A stretch of DNA of 12,933 nucleotides from JBBQTU01 sp038213005 (GCA_038213005.1 JBBQTU010000117.1:1-12933), one strand, 5' to 3'; positions 1 to 7,401 are shown, numbered from the stretch's first letter. The notes: generated by a model from the sequence alone, not told the origin. A program made the numbers and translations.

Positions 1-8
1 TCCCCCCA

Positions 9-49
9 CCCCTCTAAAACGTGCGCATCTTGCCCCTCTAATCGCACGT
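9..49. repeat. Direct repeat plus inverted repeat at the window edge
   Basis: The 9-mer CCCCTCTAA occurs at 9-17 and again at 33-41, 24 bp apart. A 7-bp inverted repeat, ACGTGCG (19-25) and CGCACGT (43-49), is interleaved with it. This could be an operator, or the tail of a structured element that begins outside the window. No ORF convincingly covers it. The function is unknown. Confidence 0.3.
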
Positions 50-130
50 AAGACATCGAAGACAGAAGGGTGAATGGCAAAGAGCGGACGGCGGAGGGCC
101 AGGGGCGGCCACGACTGCCGGATGGCGCAA

Positions 131-158
131 TTCCATTTCCCGCGACCCTGACTACAAT
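131..158 (+). promoter_or_regulatory. Possible sigma70-type promoter of the isomerase gene
   Basis: A good -10-like hexamer TACAAT (153-158) lies 16 bp after a poor -35-like TTCCAT (131-136), about 34 bp before the start codon at 192. The -10 is convincing by eye, the -35 is not. An AAGGAG ribosome site follows at about 179-184. This is motif inspection only. Confidence 0.3.
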
Positions 159-191
159 CGCCGCGACACCAACCTTCCAAGGAGCCGAGCT

Positions 192-1025
192 ATGTTACGG
201 ATCGCAGCCTTCGCCGATGAGATTTCGCCCGACATTGATCAGCAGATTCGCGTCTGCCGCGCCAATGGCGTCACCCACATCGAACTCCGCAGCGTCGCCG
301 GAAAGAACGTCCTGGATTTCGACGCCTCCCTCTGCAGCGAGATACGCTCGAAGCTCAAGGCCGCCGGCATGGGCATCTCCGCCATCGGCAGCCCCATCGG
401 CAAGGTCAAGATCACCGATCCGTTCGAGCCGCATTTTGAACGCTTCAAAAAAGCCGTCGATCTGGCGATGCTGTTTGAGTCGCCTTTCATCCGCATCTTC
501 AGCTTCTACGGGCCCGCCGAGGGCGAGCTTGTCCTGCCGTACCGCGCCGAGGTGATGCGCCGACTCGGCGCCTTCGTCGACTATGTGAAAGACAAGAACG
601 TCGTGCTGGTGCACGAGAATGAAGCCGCGATCTATGGCGAGATGGGCAAGGAGTGCCTGGACATCGTCAAGACGATCAACTCCCCCAAGCTGCGCAACTG
701 TTTTGACTTCGCCAACTACGTCGTCGCCGGGCAGTATCCCCCCGCCTGCTGGGGTGCCCTCAAGCCGTATACCACCCACATCCACATCAAGGATGCCCTT
801 TTCAAGGATCGCACAATCACCCCGGCCGGGCAGGGAGACGGACACGTCGCCGAACTGCTCGCCGACGCCTACAAGAGCGGGTATCGAGGCTTCGTGACGC
901 TGGAACCGCACCTGGCGCACGCCGGCAAACTGGCCGGTTTCAGCGGGCCGGAATTGTTCACCGTCGCCGTCGATGCGCTCAAGGGCATCTGCCGCGAACA
1001 GGGAATCCCCCTGGCGACCGACTGA
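192..1025 (+). CDS. Sugar phosphate isomerase/epimerase-like TIM-barrel protein
   Basis: This 277-aa protein belongs by its motifs to the xylose-isomerase-like TIM-barrel superfamily (AP endonuclease 2 fold), whose members isomerise or epimerise sugars and related polyols using a divalent metal. Candidate metal ligands fall in the usual order: Glu142 in VLVHENE, Asp172 in CFDFAN, His196/His198 in HIHIKD, and Glu238 in TLEPH. A glycine-rich GQGDG lies at 213-217, before the last strand, as is common in the family. There is no signal peptide, so it should be cytoplasmic. The start at 192 is supported by AAGGAG about 7 bases upstream. The length is normal for the family. The substrate cannot be read from the sequence, and 'hydroxypyruvate isomerase-like' would fit equally well. 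It appears monocistronic: the next stretch holds only an antisense remnant, then a gene with its own ribosome site. Confidence 0.88.
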   Translation: MLRIAAFADEISPDIDQQIRVCRANGVTHIELRSVAGKNVLDFDASLCSEIRSKLKAAGMGISAIGSPIGKVKITDPFEPHFERFKKAVDLAMLFESPFIRIFSFYGPAEGELVLPYRAEVMRRLGAFVDYVKDKNVVLVHENEAAIYGEMGKECLDIVKTINSPKLRNCFDFANYVVAGQYPPACWGALKPYTTHIHIKDALFKDRTITPAGQGDGHVAELLADAYKSGYRGFVTLEPHLAHAGKLAGFSGPELFTVAVDALKGICREQGIPLATD

Positions 1026-1032
1026 ATGGGCG

Positions 1033-1175
1033 TCACGCCATCTTCAGCAGTTCCTCAACCAGCCGGTCCGCCCCCTGGAAGACCTCCCACGGACCGGTGG
1101 CGGCCATGTAACAGGGCGTATCAATAAACGCTTTCAACCAATCGGGTTCTGTGTTGTAGTATAGACACAGAGGGA
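1033..1175 (-). pseudogene. Orphan C-terminal fragment of an unidentified protein
   Basis: Reading the minus strand back from a TGA at 1033-1035 gives an open frame with strongly protein-like composition, including TEPDWLKAFIDTPCYMAATG and then PWEVFQGADRLVEELLKMA before the stop. No start codon with a ribosome site is available. The frame stays open past 1179, but there it runs antisense to the next + strand gene, so the coding signal probably ends near 1165-1175. It looks like the retained 3' end of a gene whose body has been lost and that converged on the isomerase gene. I do not recognise the family. A chance open frame is possible, but the dense W/Y/C/F-containing sequence makes that less likely. 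Confidence 0.4.
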
Positions 1176-1178
1176 AGT

Positions 1179-2135
1179 ATGCGAGCAGAAGATCTTTCCA
1201 GAACGCATTGGGTCGTCGTCGGGCTGTTACTAGGCTTGGTGTTCTCCTATGTGCGCCTGCATATCGGCCAGCCCGATCCCAGCCAGACGCATAGTCTGGC
1301 CAACCTTGAGCGTGAGTTCTTCAGGCCGCCGACCCACGGCACCGATAACAAAGACTACCCATGGGTCACCAACGTGCTGGTCTACCCGCCCGAGCCGATT
1401 CCCACCGATGGGGCGACTTCCTCAGCGCCGCAGAACCTCGTCCTTGTGACGTTCACAGTCCGGACGCCGGTCGAGAAGCAGTGGCAGTGGACCCCCGCCT
1501 CAATCCATGTTCGTGAACCGCTCAGTGCCCCCACTCGCCGCGTCGGCGGCACTGATCTCACCGTGCGCGCCTACCTCGACGCGCTGGGCGATGAGACCGG
1601 CAAAGGCCGCATCTACCGCTACGCCTGGTGGGCCGAGCCCAAATGGGTCTACATCACCTGGACGGCAATGTCGATGCTGCTGGTCGGTGGCGTGTGGCCA
1701 TTGGCACTGAGCCTCCTGATCGGGGCGGGATTCGGCCGTCGCAGTGACGAAAAGAAGCCGTCGCTCTGGCAGCAGTGGAAGGCCTATCGCCAGGATGCAG
1801 CCCGGCGAGCCAGGACATCCGCGGCCTATCCTGCCGCACCGAAGAAACCGCAGACAGGTTCGGCGAGCCTTTCGTCCGAAGAGATGGACCGCCTCTCTGC
1901 CATGGAGGCCGAACTCCACGACTTCCTGGCCACCGGCAGCAGCACCGCCGACGGCGCCGACGATACCGTGAATGCCGCCCCAGCCATTCGCCCGCTGACG
2001 GCCGGCCCGATTGAGCCACCCAAAGCCGACGACCAGAAGAAGGAAGACAAGTCCTACGGCGGCACCTTCTATCCGACCGTCGCACACGGCAGGCAAAAGA
2101 GGCCCGAAGACAACGCCGCCCCCAAAGGCGAGTGA
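1179..2135 (+). CDS. Hypothetical membrane protein with two TM helices and a charged tail
   Basis: I do not recognise this 318-aa protein. It has an N-terminal hydrophobic helix (about residues 11-28), an intermediate domain (29-155) with a stretch (87-110) that could form beta strands, and a second long hydrophobic segment (about 156-186, WVYITWTAMSMLLVGGVWPL). A hydrophilic tail of about 130 residues follows, rich in Lys, Glu, Ala and Pro, with a short GGTFYPT motif near the C-terminus. The simplest topology is cytoplasmic ends with the middle domain outside the membrane. The start at 1179 follows a GAGGGA ribosome site. The gene stands alone, convergent with the serpin gene. The tail is low-complexity and probably disordered, so it may anchor or scaffold something. 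No enzymatic motif is visible. Confidence 0.75.
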   Translation: MRAEDLSRTHWVVVGLLLGLVFSYVRLHIGQPDPSQTHSLANLEREFFRPPTHGTDNKDYPWVTNVLVYPPEPIPTDGATSSAPQNLVLVTFTVRTPVEKQWQWTPASIHVREPLSAPTRRVGGTDLTVRAYLDALGDETGKGRIYRYAWWAEPKWVYITWTAMSMLLVGGVWPLALSLLIGAGFGRRSDEKKPSLWQQWKAYRQDAARRARTSAAYPAAPKKPQTGSASLSSEEMDRLSAMEAELHDFLATGSSTADGADDTVNAAPAIRPLTAGPIEPPKADDQKKEDKSYGGTFYPTVAHGRQKRPEDNAAPKGE

Positions 2136-2258
2136 GGCGCATCGGTGTTCGCCACCGACAACGACACCTTCACTCTGGCCTCCAGCGGCACCAAGTGAAG
2201 CCCCGACCAGCCGCCGTCCGGCCAGACGCCTCCGACCAGAGCCCTTCGGCCAGTCCGC

Positions 2259-3539
2259 TCACTTCACCCTGGCCTGTGGCTTGGTCAGAGTCCCGATGAA
2301 CAGCGTCGCCCCGCTCTGGCGGTCGCGAATCAGGAAGCAAAATGCGTGGTCCGCGATAAACTCCGCAGGCTCACCGGCCGGCATCGACATCCGTGACATC
2401 GCCACCGCCGTTGCCGCCGCGGCCTCGGTCCCGTCCTCATTCACATCGACAAACGCCTCATGAATCACATTGCTGATCAACAGCTTCTCAGCGCGGGTCA
2501 TCCCGCTGAAATCAGCCTTGTCGCTGAATGCGTCGCACATCCCCATCTGTGCCAGCGTCTTGGCCAGATCCATCTGATACCGCAGCGTGAACTTCGGCAG
2601 CGACACCTGCACCCGCCGCGATTCCAGGCCCGCGTCGATCTTCTTCAACCGATCAGCGCTCAGCGACTTCTGCATCGCTTCCAGCCCGGCGCGCCCTCGC
2701 GGCAGCAGGATCAGCATCGACTCATCTCCACCGGCGTACGGCAACTCCAATGCCTGCAGAGTCTCATCCTGGAAATACTGCAGCTCGCCGGACCGATGCA
2801 TGAAGTCCGCCTTCACGGTCCCCGTCGCCTCTTCGCCCCTCAGGGTGTAGAAATTCCCGGCCTGCGTCGCCTGCTTGGAGAACGGCGTCGCCCAGGCGGC
2901 CTTGAAGTAGATCGCGTTGGTCAGCACCAGACGCGTGTCGCGCCCCAGAACGCCCGCCGGGATCAACTCGGGAATCTTGCCCCGAGTCTGCGCGCCGACC
3001 CACTGGTTGATCGTCCTGGTCGCCGCCGCCGACTCGACGAAGTCCACCTTGTTCAGCCCGCCGCCATAGCGATCGTTCATCAGCTTCACAAAGTCCGCCT
3101 CAAGCGTCGCGTCGGGCGCGGCCCAGAGCGCATTGGCCACACTCAGTTCAAACCCTCCCTTGCTCCGCACGGCTTGCAGGTGTGCGGTCATCGCCGGCTG
3201 CAACCCGGCCGCGTCGGCTGCCGCGCCCAACTGCAGCACCCTGGCCATCTGGTCGGCCGTCTGCCCGCGAGCCCCCGCCATCGCCATGCACAGTGCCGTA
3301 TGAATCGAGTACGGCGATACAAAGTAGTTCCCCGGACTCGCATTGGTCTGATGCGAGAGATCAACCCCAAACGCCGTGACCGATGTCCCCAGACGATTCA
3401 CCATGGATATCTCCTCTTCCGTCAACGGCGCAGTCCGATCGGCAGCAATGCCCTCGGCCACGCCGCTCCCAAGCAGCGCTACCAGCGCCACTGCCGCTGT
3501 TCCCCACATTCCGCTGGCCAGTTGATCGACCTTGCGCAT
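2259..3539 (-). CDS. Secreted serpin (serine protease inhibitor family I4)
   Basis: A serpin of 426 aa, close to family length. The start at 3539 is chosen over an in-frame ATG nine codons upstream because GGAGG lies 6 bases before it and a signal peptide begins there (basic MRK, hydrophobic 12-26, cleavage near 28-33), so it should be exported. Serpin landmarks: NYFVSPYSIHTAL (71-83), NAIYFKAAWATPF (208-220), the strand s3A/breach region, and the C-terminal DHAFCFLIRD (397-406) and GTLTKP. The hinge of the reactive loop, VNEDGTEAAAAT (366-377), has the small residues needed for loop insertion, so the protein should be inhibitory. Counting from P17 Glu368 puts P1 at Met384 and P1' at Ser385, as in alpha-1-antitrypsin. 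That predicts an elastase- or chymotrypsin-like target, although Arg383 at P2 could shift the specificity. The upstream minus-strand neighbour is the YpdA-like gene, about 130 bp away. Confidence 0.95.
   Translation of the reverse strand: MRKVDQLASGMWGTAAVALVALLGSGVAEGIAADRTAPLTEEEISMVNRLGTSVTAFGVDLSHQTNASPGNYFVSPYSIHTALCMAMAGARGQTADQMARVLQLGAAADAAGLQPAMTAHLQAVRSKGGFELSVANALWAAPDATLEADFVKLMNDRYGGGLNKVDFVESAAATRTINQWVGAQTRGKIPELIPAGVLGRDTRLVLTNAIYFKAAWATPFSKQATQAGNFYTLRGEEATGTVKADFMHRSGELQYFQDETLQALELPYAGGDESMLILLPRGRAGLEAMQKSLSADRLKKIDAGLESRRVQVSLPKFTLRYQMDLAKTLAQMGMCDAFSDKADFSGMTRAEKLLISNVIHEAFVDVNEDGTEAAAATAVAMSRMSMPAGEPAEFIADHAFCFLIRDRQSGATLFIGTLTKPQARVK
2370..2438 (-). other. Serpin reactive centre loop (P17 to P6')
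   Basis: These codons encode residues 368-390 of the serpin. The hinge EDGTEAAAAT covers P17-P8, and AVAMSRM-SMPAGE follows, with the predicted scissile bond between Met384 (codon 2390-2388) and Ser385. Spacing from P17 to P1 is the canonical 17 residues. The segment from P1' to the conserved DHAF is a few residues longer than in ovalbumin and similar to antithrombin. Confidence 0.7.
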
Positions 3540-3600
3540 GACGCCTCCAGTTGTTGTGAAGTTCACATAATCTTCGCCGCCAGCGGCCGACTTGCCAATG

Positions 3601-3645
3601 GCAATCTCTCGCGAGGCAATCTCTCGCGAGCCAATCCATCGCGAG
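3601..3645. repeat. Three tandem 15-bp repeats upstream of the serpin gene
   Basis: GCAATCTCTCGCGAG occurs twice in perfect tandem (3601-3615, 3616-3630). A third, diverged copy follows (CCAATCCATCGCGAG, 3631-3645). Copies 1 and 2 contain the palindrome CTCGCGAG, copy 3 only its TCGCGA core. The array is 62-106 bp upstream of the serpin start codon and ends 26 bp beyond the stop of the YpdA-like gene. The position and palindromic core would suit a cooperative operator for the serpin gene. A random slippage duplication is the alternative. Confidence 0.6.
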
Positions 3646-3671
3646 ATCTCCGCAGCAGGAACCGGCCGCCT

Positions 3672-4724
3672 CTACGTCTCGGGCCGCCCGTGGGGCGACT
3701 CATCAGGCACCCTGGACGTGCCGCCCCGGATCGCCGCCACGATCCGGCTTGCATGCCCGTGACAGTTTTCCAGGAAGACGCGGTAATGTTCCTGAGTCCC
3801 CGCCATGGCGGTGCCGGCCACATAGACGCCGGAGATGTTCGTCTCCATGGTCAAGGGACTAAACACCGGCACCTGCTGATCGCTGGACAACTCAACCCCG
3901 GCCATGCGGCAGAGGCTCATGTCGGCGACATAGCCAATCTGGACCAGCACGAAGTCGGCCTCGACCTCAACCCGCTGATCTGACTCGACTCTCCGCAGGA
4001 TCACCTGCGCTGGCGTGATCGATTCAGGGACCGTGCCGAAGTGAGCCTCGATCTGCCCGAGTTCGATCAGGCCGTTGATCTCCGGCAGCAGCCAGTACTT
4101 GATGTGCGCAGGGTCAAATCGCTCGCGGCGGTAGCTGATGGCAACCTGAGCCCCGGCATGATGGCACCGCAGGGCGGCCTCGACGGCGGAGTTGCGCCCG
4201 CCAACGACCAGCACCCGCTTGCTAAAGTAGACGTGCGGGTCGGCAAATACGTGATGCACCTGAGGCAACCATTCGCCAGGAATGCCGAGCTGGCGCGGCC
4301 GAGCCGTGCCGCCGGTGGCGAGGATGACATTCCCTATGCGCCATTGGCTGGCGACCCCGGTGAGTGTGCGGGTACGCAGTTCGAACTCCTGGCCAGTGCG
4401 CTGGATCGCCTCCACCGGCTCATAGGTGCGGATCTGCAGGTTGAACTGCTGGACCACGCTACGGAGATAGGCCAGATAGGCTTCGCGAGTACACTTGCCT
4501 TGGTCGATGGTCTGCAGCGGCACGCCGGCGATAGCGATGCGATCATTGGAACTGTAGAACCGCGTCATCGGCGCAAAGGCATAGATCGTCTGACCCACCT
4601 GAGCCGCATCAAAATGGACGTAGTCGATCCCCGCGGACTTCAGCGCGACGGCGATCTCCAGACCGATCGGGCCAGCGCCGACCACTGCCACCTCGTGCGA
4701 CTGGATGAAAGATGCGACCGCCAT
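3672..4724 (-). CDS. YpdA-like FAD/NAD(P)-dependent oxidoreductase lacking the motif Cys
   Basis: A 350-aa flavoprotein of the thioredoxin-reductase-like superfamily, closest in pattern to the YpdA (bacillithiol disulfide reductase) group. It has an FAD-binding GAGPIGLEIA (16-25), ILATGGTARP (134-143), a second Rossmann motif VVGGRNSAVEAAL (173-185) for NAD(P)H, and a closing FAD segment near SGVYVAGTAMAG (298-309). There is no redox-active CxxC. In characterised YpdA proteins a Cys follows GGGP and is required for activity on bacillithiol disulfide. Here that position is Ile20, so the same reaction is doubtful. An in-frame GTG at 4811 exists, but the ATG at 4724 is preferred because family members begin shortly before the Rossmann motif. 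No strong ribosome site is visible at either. It is cytoplasmic, divergent from glnN and upstream of the serpin gene in the same orientation. Confidence 0.85.
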   Translation of the reverse strand: MAVASFIQSHEVAVVGAGPIGLEIAVALKSAGIDYVHFDAAQVGQTIYAFAPMTRFYSSNDRIAIAGVPLQTIDQGKCTREAYLAYLRSVVQQFNLQIRTYEPVEAIQRTGQEFELRTRTLTGVASQWRIGNVILATGGTARPRQLGIPGEWLPQVHHVFADPHVYFSKRVLVVGGRNSAVEAALRCHHAGAQVAISYRRERFDPAHIKYWLLPEINGLIELGQIEAHFGTVPESITPAQVILRRVESDQRVEVEADFVLVQIGYVADMSLCRMAGVELSSDQQVPVFSPLTMETNISGVYVAGTAMAGTQEHYRVFLENCHGHASRIVAAIRGGTSRVPDESPHGRPET

Positions 4725-4977
4725 TGCTGGATCATAGGCAGCGGAAGAACATCGCTGACAGCCAGTGCCGCCAATGGCAGGCGGGTCGCCGTCCCGGCAC
4801 TGCGCACGCACAGGGTATTTGCGGCAAGATATTGTGCCTTACAACTAGGCAGCATTTGCGGTAGATATGACCATTGCCTGTAATCGAAGCAGTGCCAGCA
4901 GCCAGAATCAGCCGAAAATGAATGATTCGGCCGCTCGCACAGATTTTGCTTACAGGCTCATCTGTTAGCGGTATGCT

Positions 4978-4993
4978 CGCCAGGCGTCTGGCG
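4978..4993. promoter_or_regulatory. Inverted repeat in the glnN leader
   Basis: CGCCAG-GCGT-CTGGCG is a perfect 6-bp inverted repeat, 83-98 bp before the glnN start. A related ACGCCAG appears again about 25 bp downstream (near 5013-5019), followed by AGGCGCC. A TATGCT that could serve as a -10 lies at 4972-4977, directly before the repeat, so the repeat would fall near the transcription start. It may be an operator or a leader hairpin for nitrogen-dependent control. No sigma54-type GG-N10-GC element is convincing in the 351-bp gap 4725-5075, and I see no gene there. Confidence 0.3.
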
Positions 4994-5075
4994 GGGCACT
5001 TATGTCAGGGACGCCAGAAACAGGCGCCCCCGACAACCGATCGTTAAGCTTTCCCATTCTCTGAAGGAGACCCAC

Positions 5076-7262
5076 ATGGGTTCTGCGACCACTCGTCAGG
5101 AAGCCGTCAACAAGATTGCTTCCTCAAGCCACCTCCTCAATCGCATCAACTACAAAGACACGCCCGCCACGGCCTGCTTCGGCGTGAATGTCTTTAATGA
5201 AGAGGTCCAGCGGCAGCGGCTGCCCAAGAACGTCTTCAAGGCCCTCCAGAAGACCATCAAGCTGGGCCAGCCCCTGGACCCCGCCATTGCCGACGCCATC
5301 GCCAACTGTATGAAAGACTGGGCCATCGAGAAGGGTGCCACCCACTTCTGCCATATCTTCCAGCCGATGACCGGCCTGACGGCCGAGAAGCATGACAGCT
5401 TCCTCACCCCCAACTCCGACGGCAGCGCTCTGGCCGAGTTCAGCGGCAAGGAGCTGATCAAGGGCGAGCCAGACGCCTCCAGTTTCCCCTCCGGCGGCCT
5501 GCGAGCCACCTTTGAGGCCCGCGGCTATACCGCCTGGGACCCGACCAGCCCCGCGTTCATCTATGAGCAGCCCAACGGCGCCACGCTGATGATCCCCACC
5601 GCCTTCCTGAGTTGGACGGGCGACGCCCTGGACAAAAAGACCCCCCTGCTGCGCTCGATGGAAACCCTCAGCACACAGGCCATCCGTATCCTACGCCTGT
5701 TTGGCAACACCGAAGTCCACAAGGTCTTCACGACCTTGGGCGCTGAGCAGGAATACTTCCTGATCGACAAGCAGTTCTACATGCTCCGTCCCGACCTGGT
5801 GAACACCGGCCGCACGCTGTTCGGCGCCAAGCCCGCCAAGGGCCAGGAACTGGAAGACCAGTACTTCGGCGCCATCCCGGATCGGGTGATCGCCTACATG
5901 GCCGACTGCGAACACGAACTGATCAAGCTCGGCGTTCCGATCAAGACCCGTCACAATGAAGTCGCCCCCGGTCAGTACGAATTGGCTCCCCTGTTTGAAG
6001 CGGCCAACCTCGCCGTGGACCATCAGATGCTGACGATGGAAGTCCTGCGCCGCACCGCCGACAAGTACGGTCTGGTGTGCCTCTTCCACGAGAAGCCGTT
6101 TGCTGGCATCAATGGCTCGGGCAAGCACAACAACTGGTCGATGGCGACCGACCTGGGCGAGAACCTGCTCAACCCCGGCGACACACCCCACGACAACGCG
6201 CAGTTCCTGGTGTTCTGCTGCGCCGCGATCCGCGCGGTGTCCAAGTACGGCGCCCTGCTGCGAATGGTCGTCTCCGGTGCCAGCAACGACCACCGCCTGG
6301 GCGCCAACGAGGCACCCCCGGCGATCATCTCGGTGTTCCTGGGCGACCAGCTCACCGACATCATGGAACAGATCGAAAAGGGCGGCGCCAAGAGTTCCAA
6401 GGCCGCCGGCGTGTTCGAGACCGGCGTCTCGGTCCTGCCCAAGCTGCCTCGCGATGCGGGCGATCGAAACCGCACCAGCCCGTTTGCCTTCACCGGCAAC
6501 AAGTTCGAATTCCGCGCGGTCGGTTCTTCGATGAATCCCGCCGGCCCGACCACGGTGCTCAATGCCATCGTCGCCGAGTCGATGGACTACCTGGCCACCG
6601 AACTTGAGAAAGCCATCAAGAGCGGCAAGAGCCTCAACGCGGCCGTTCAGGAACTGCTGCCCAAGGTGATCAAGGAACACAAGAAGATCATCTTCAATGG
6701 CGACAACTACACTGAGGCCTGGCACAAGGAAGCCGCCAAGCGTGGCATCGCCAACCTCAAGAACACCGTCGACTGCCTCCCGCTGATTACGTCCAAGGAC
6801 AGCACCGAGCTGTTCACCAAGTACAAGGTCTACACCGATCGCGAACTGCAGAGCCGTTCAGTGATCTTCGCCGAGGCGTACGTCAAGACCATCACGATCG
6901 AAGCCAACACGATGCTGATGATGGCCAAGACGCAGATACTGCCGGCCGCCATTCGGTATCAGACCGAACTGGCCAATGCCGTCTCCAGCGCCAAGGCGGC
7001 AGGCGTTGTCAGCCCTGCCAAGGCCAGCCTGGAAACCCTATGCGAGCTCATCGAGGACTTCAACAAGAAGACCGCGATCCTCGACAAGGCCGTCTCACAC
7101 CACGCCGAGGGCGATGAGTACGAGCATGCCAAGTATTCCCGCGACAAGGTCTTCGCCGTCATGGGCGATCTCCGCAAGGCCAGCGACAAGATCGAGGCCA
7201 TCATCGCCGACGACCTCTGGCCCCTGCCGACCTACCGCGAAATGCTGTTCCTCAGCCGGTAA
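5076..7262 (+). CDS. glnN: Glutamine synthetase type III
   Basis: A full-length 728-aa GSIII, which makes glutamine from glutamate, ammonia and ATP in the cytoplasm. GSIII enzymes are dodecamers with subunits of about 700-730 residues, longer than GSI or GSII. Family motifs are all present: GAEQEYFLID (222-231, metal/glutamate site), RHNEVAPGQYELAPLFE (292-308), FHEKPFAGINGSGKHNNWS (337-355, the ATP/glutamate loop), SNDHRLGANEAPP (403-415) and SPFAFTGNKFEFRAVGSS (468-485). A long helical C-terminal region (about 590-728) is also typical of type III. An AAGGAG ribosome site sits 9 bases before the ATG. There is no GSI-type adenylylation motif. No glnB, amt or ntr gene is in the window. The gene appears monocistronic, closed by hairpins at 7280-7310 and 7335-7374. 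No odd residues noted. Confidence 0.97.
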   Translation: MGSATTRQEAVNKIASSSHLLNRINYKDTPATACFGVNVFNEEVQRQRLPKNVFKALQKTIKLGQPLDPAIADAIANCMKDWAIEKGATHFCHIFQPMTGLTAEKHDSFLTPNSDGSALAEFSGKELIKGEPDASSFPSGGLRATFEARGYTAWDPTSPAFIYEQPNGATLMIPTAFLSWTGDALDKKTPLLRSMETLSTQAIRILRLFGNTEVHKVFTTLGAEQEYFLIDKQFYMLRPDLVNTGRTLFGAKPAKGQELEDQYFGAIPDRVIAYMADCEHELIKLGVPIKTRHNEVAPGQYELAPLFEAANLAVDHQMLTMEVLRRTADKYGLVCLFHEKPFAGINGSGKHNNWSMATDLGENLLNPGDTPHDNAQFLVFCCAAIRAVSKYGALLRMVVSGASNDHRLGANEAPPAIISVFLGDQLTDIMEQIEKGGAKSSKAAGVFETGVSVLPKLPRDAGDRNRTSPFAFTGNKFEFRAVGSSMNPAGPTTVLNAIVAESMDYLATELEKAIKSGKSLNAAVQELLPKVIKEHKKIIFNGDNYTEAWHKEAAKRGIANLKNTVDCLPLITSKDSTELFTKYKVYTDRELQSRSVIFAEAYVKTITIEANTMLMMAKTQILPAAIRYQTELANAVSSAKAAGVVSPAKASLETLCELIEDFNKKTAILDKAVSHHAEGDEYEHAKYSRDKVFAVMGDLRKASDKIEAIIADDLWPLPTYREMLFLSR

Positions 7263-7279
7263 GTCTCGTGGACAGGCAA

Positions 7280-7310
7280 GTCATCAGGACGGGAATCCCG
7301 CCCTGATGAC
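7280..7310 (+). terminator. Hairpin 1 after glnN
   Basis: GTCATCAGGACGGG and CCCGCCCTGATGAC form a 14-bp stem with one A-C mismatch around an AAT loop, 17 bases after the glnN stop codon. No T-tract follows, so on its own it may act as an mRNA 3'-end stabiliser or weak terminator rather than a classical one. Confidence 0.55.
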
Positions 7311-7334
7311 TCGTGATTACTGCAACCCAAAACG

Positions 7335-7374
7335 CGCGACGGGAGCCATCAGTGGCTCCCGTCGCGTCTTGTTT
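7335..7374 (+). terminator. Rho-independent terminator after glnN
   Basis: CGCGACGGGAGCCA (7335-7348) and TGGCTCCCGTCGCG (7353-7366) pair perfectly over 14 bp around a TCAG loop, followed by the T-rich TCTTGTTT (7367-7374). This is a classical intrinsic terminator arrangement for glnN. It comes 25 bp after the first hairpin. Confidence 0.8.
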
Positions 7375-7401
7375 GGCCAGTGGCCATATTCTGTGGCAAA
7401 A

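Noticed and set aside
2136..2198. Twenty in-frame codons after the stop of the two-TM protein (ASVFATDNDTFTLASSGTK)
   Set aside because: No recoding signal is visible and the extension is short. The TGA at 2133-2135 is taken as the real end.
2460..3983. Long + strand open frame of 507 codons opposite the serpin and the end of the YpdA-like gene
   Set aside because: It is a His/Arg/Leu/Pro-rich shadow of a clearly recognisable serpin, spans two minus-strand genes and has no ribosome site.
2259..4724. Serpin plus YpdA-like gene as a dedicated redox-protease defence pair
   Set aside because: They are same-strand neighbours, but with about 130 bp and a repeat array between them, and no known partner genes are present. 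Nothing in the sequence shows a shared role.
4041..4883. + strand open frame of 280 codons opposite the YpdA-like gene
   Set aside because: The Rossmann motifs on the minus strand are unambiguous. This is a shadow.
5691..6725. Minus-strand open frame of 344 codons inside glnN
   Set aside because: It is antisense to GSIII catalytic motifs, a common artefact in GC-rich genes. No start signals.
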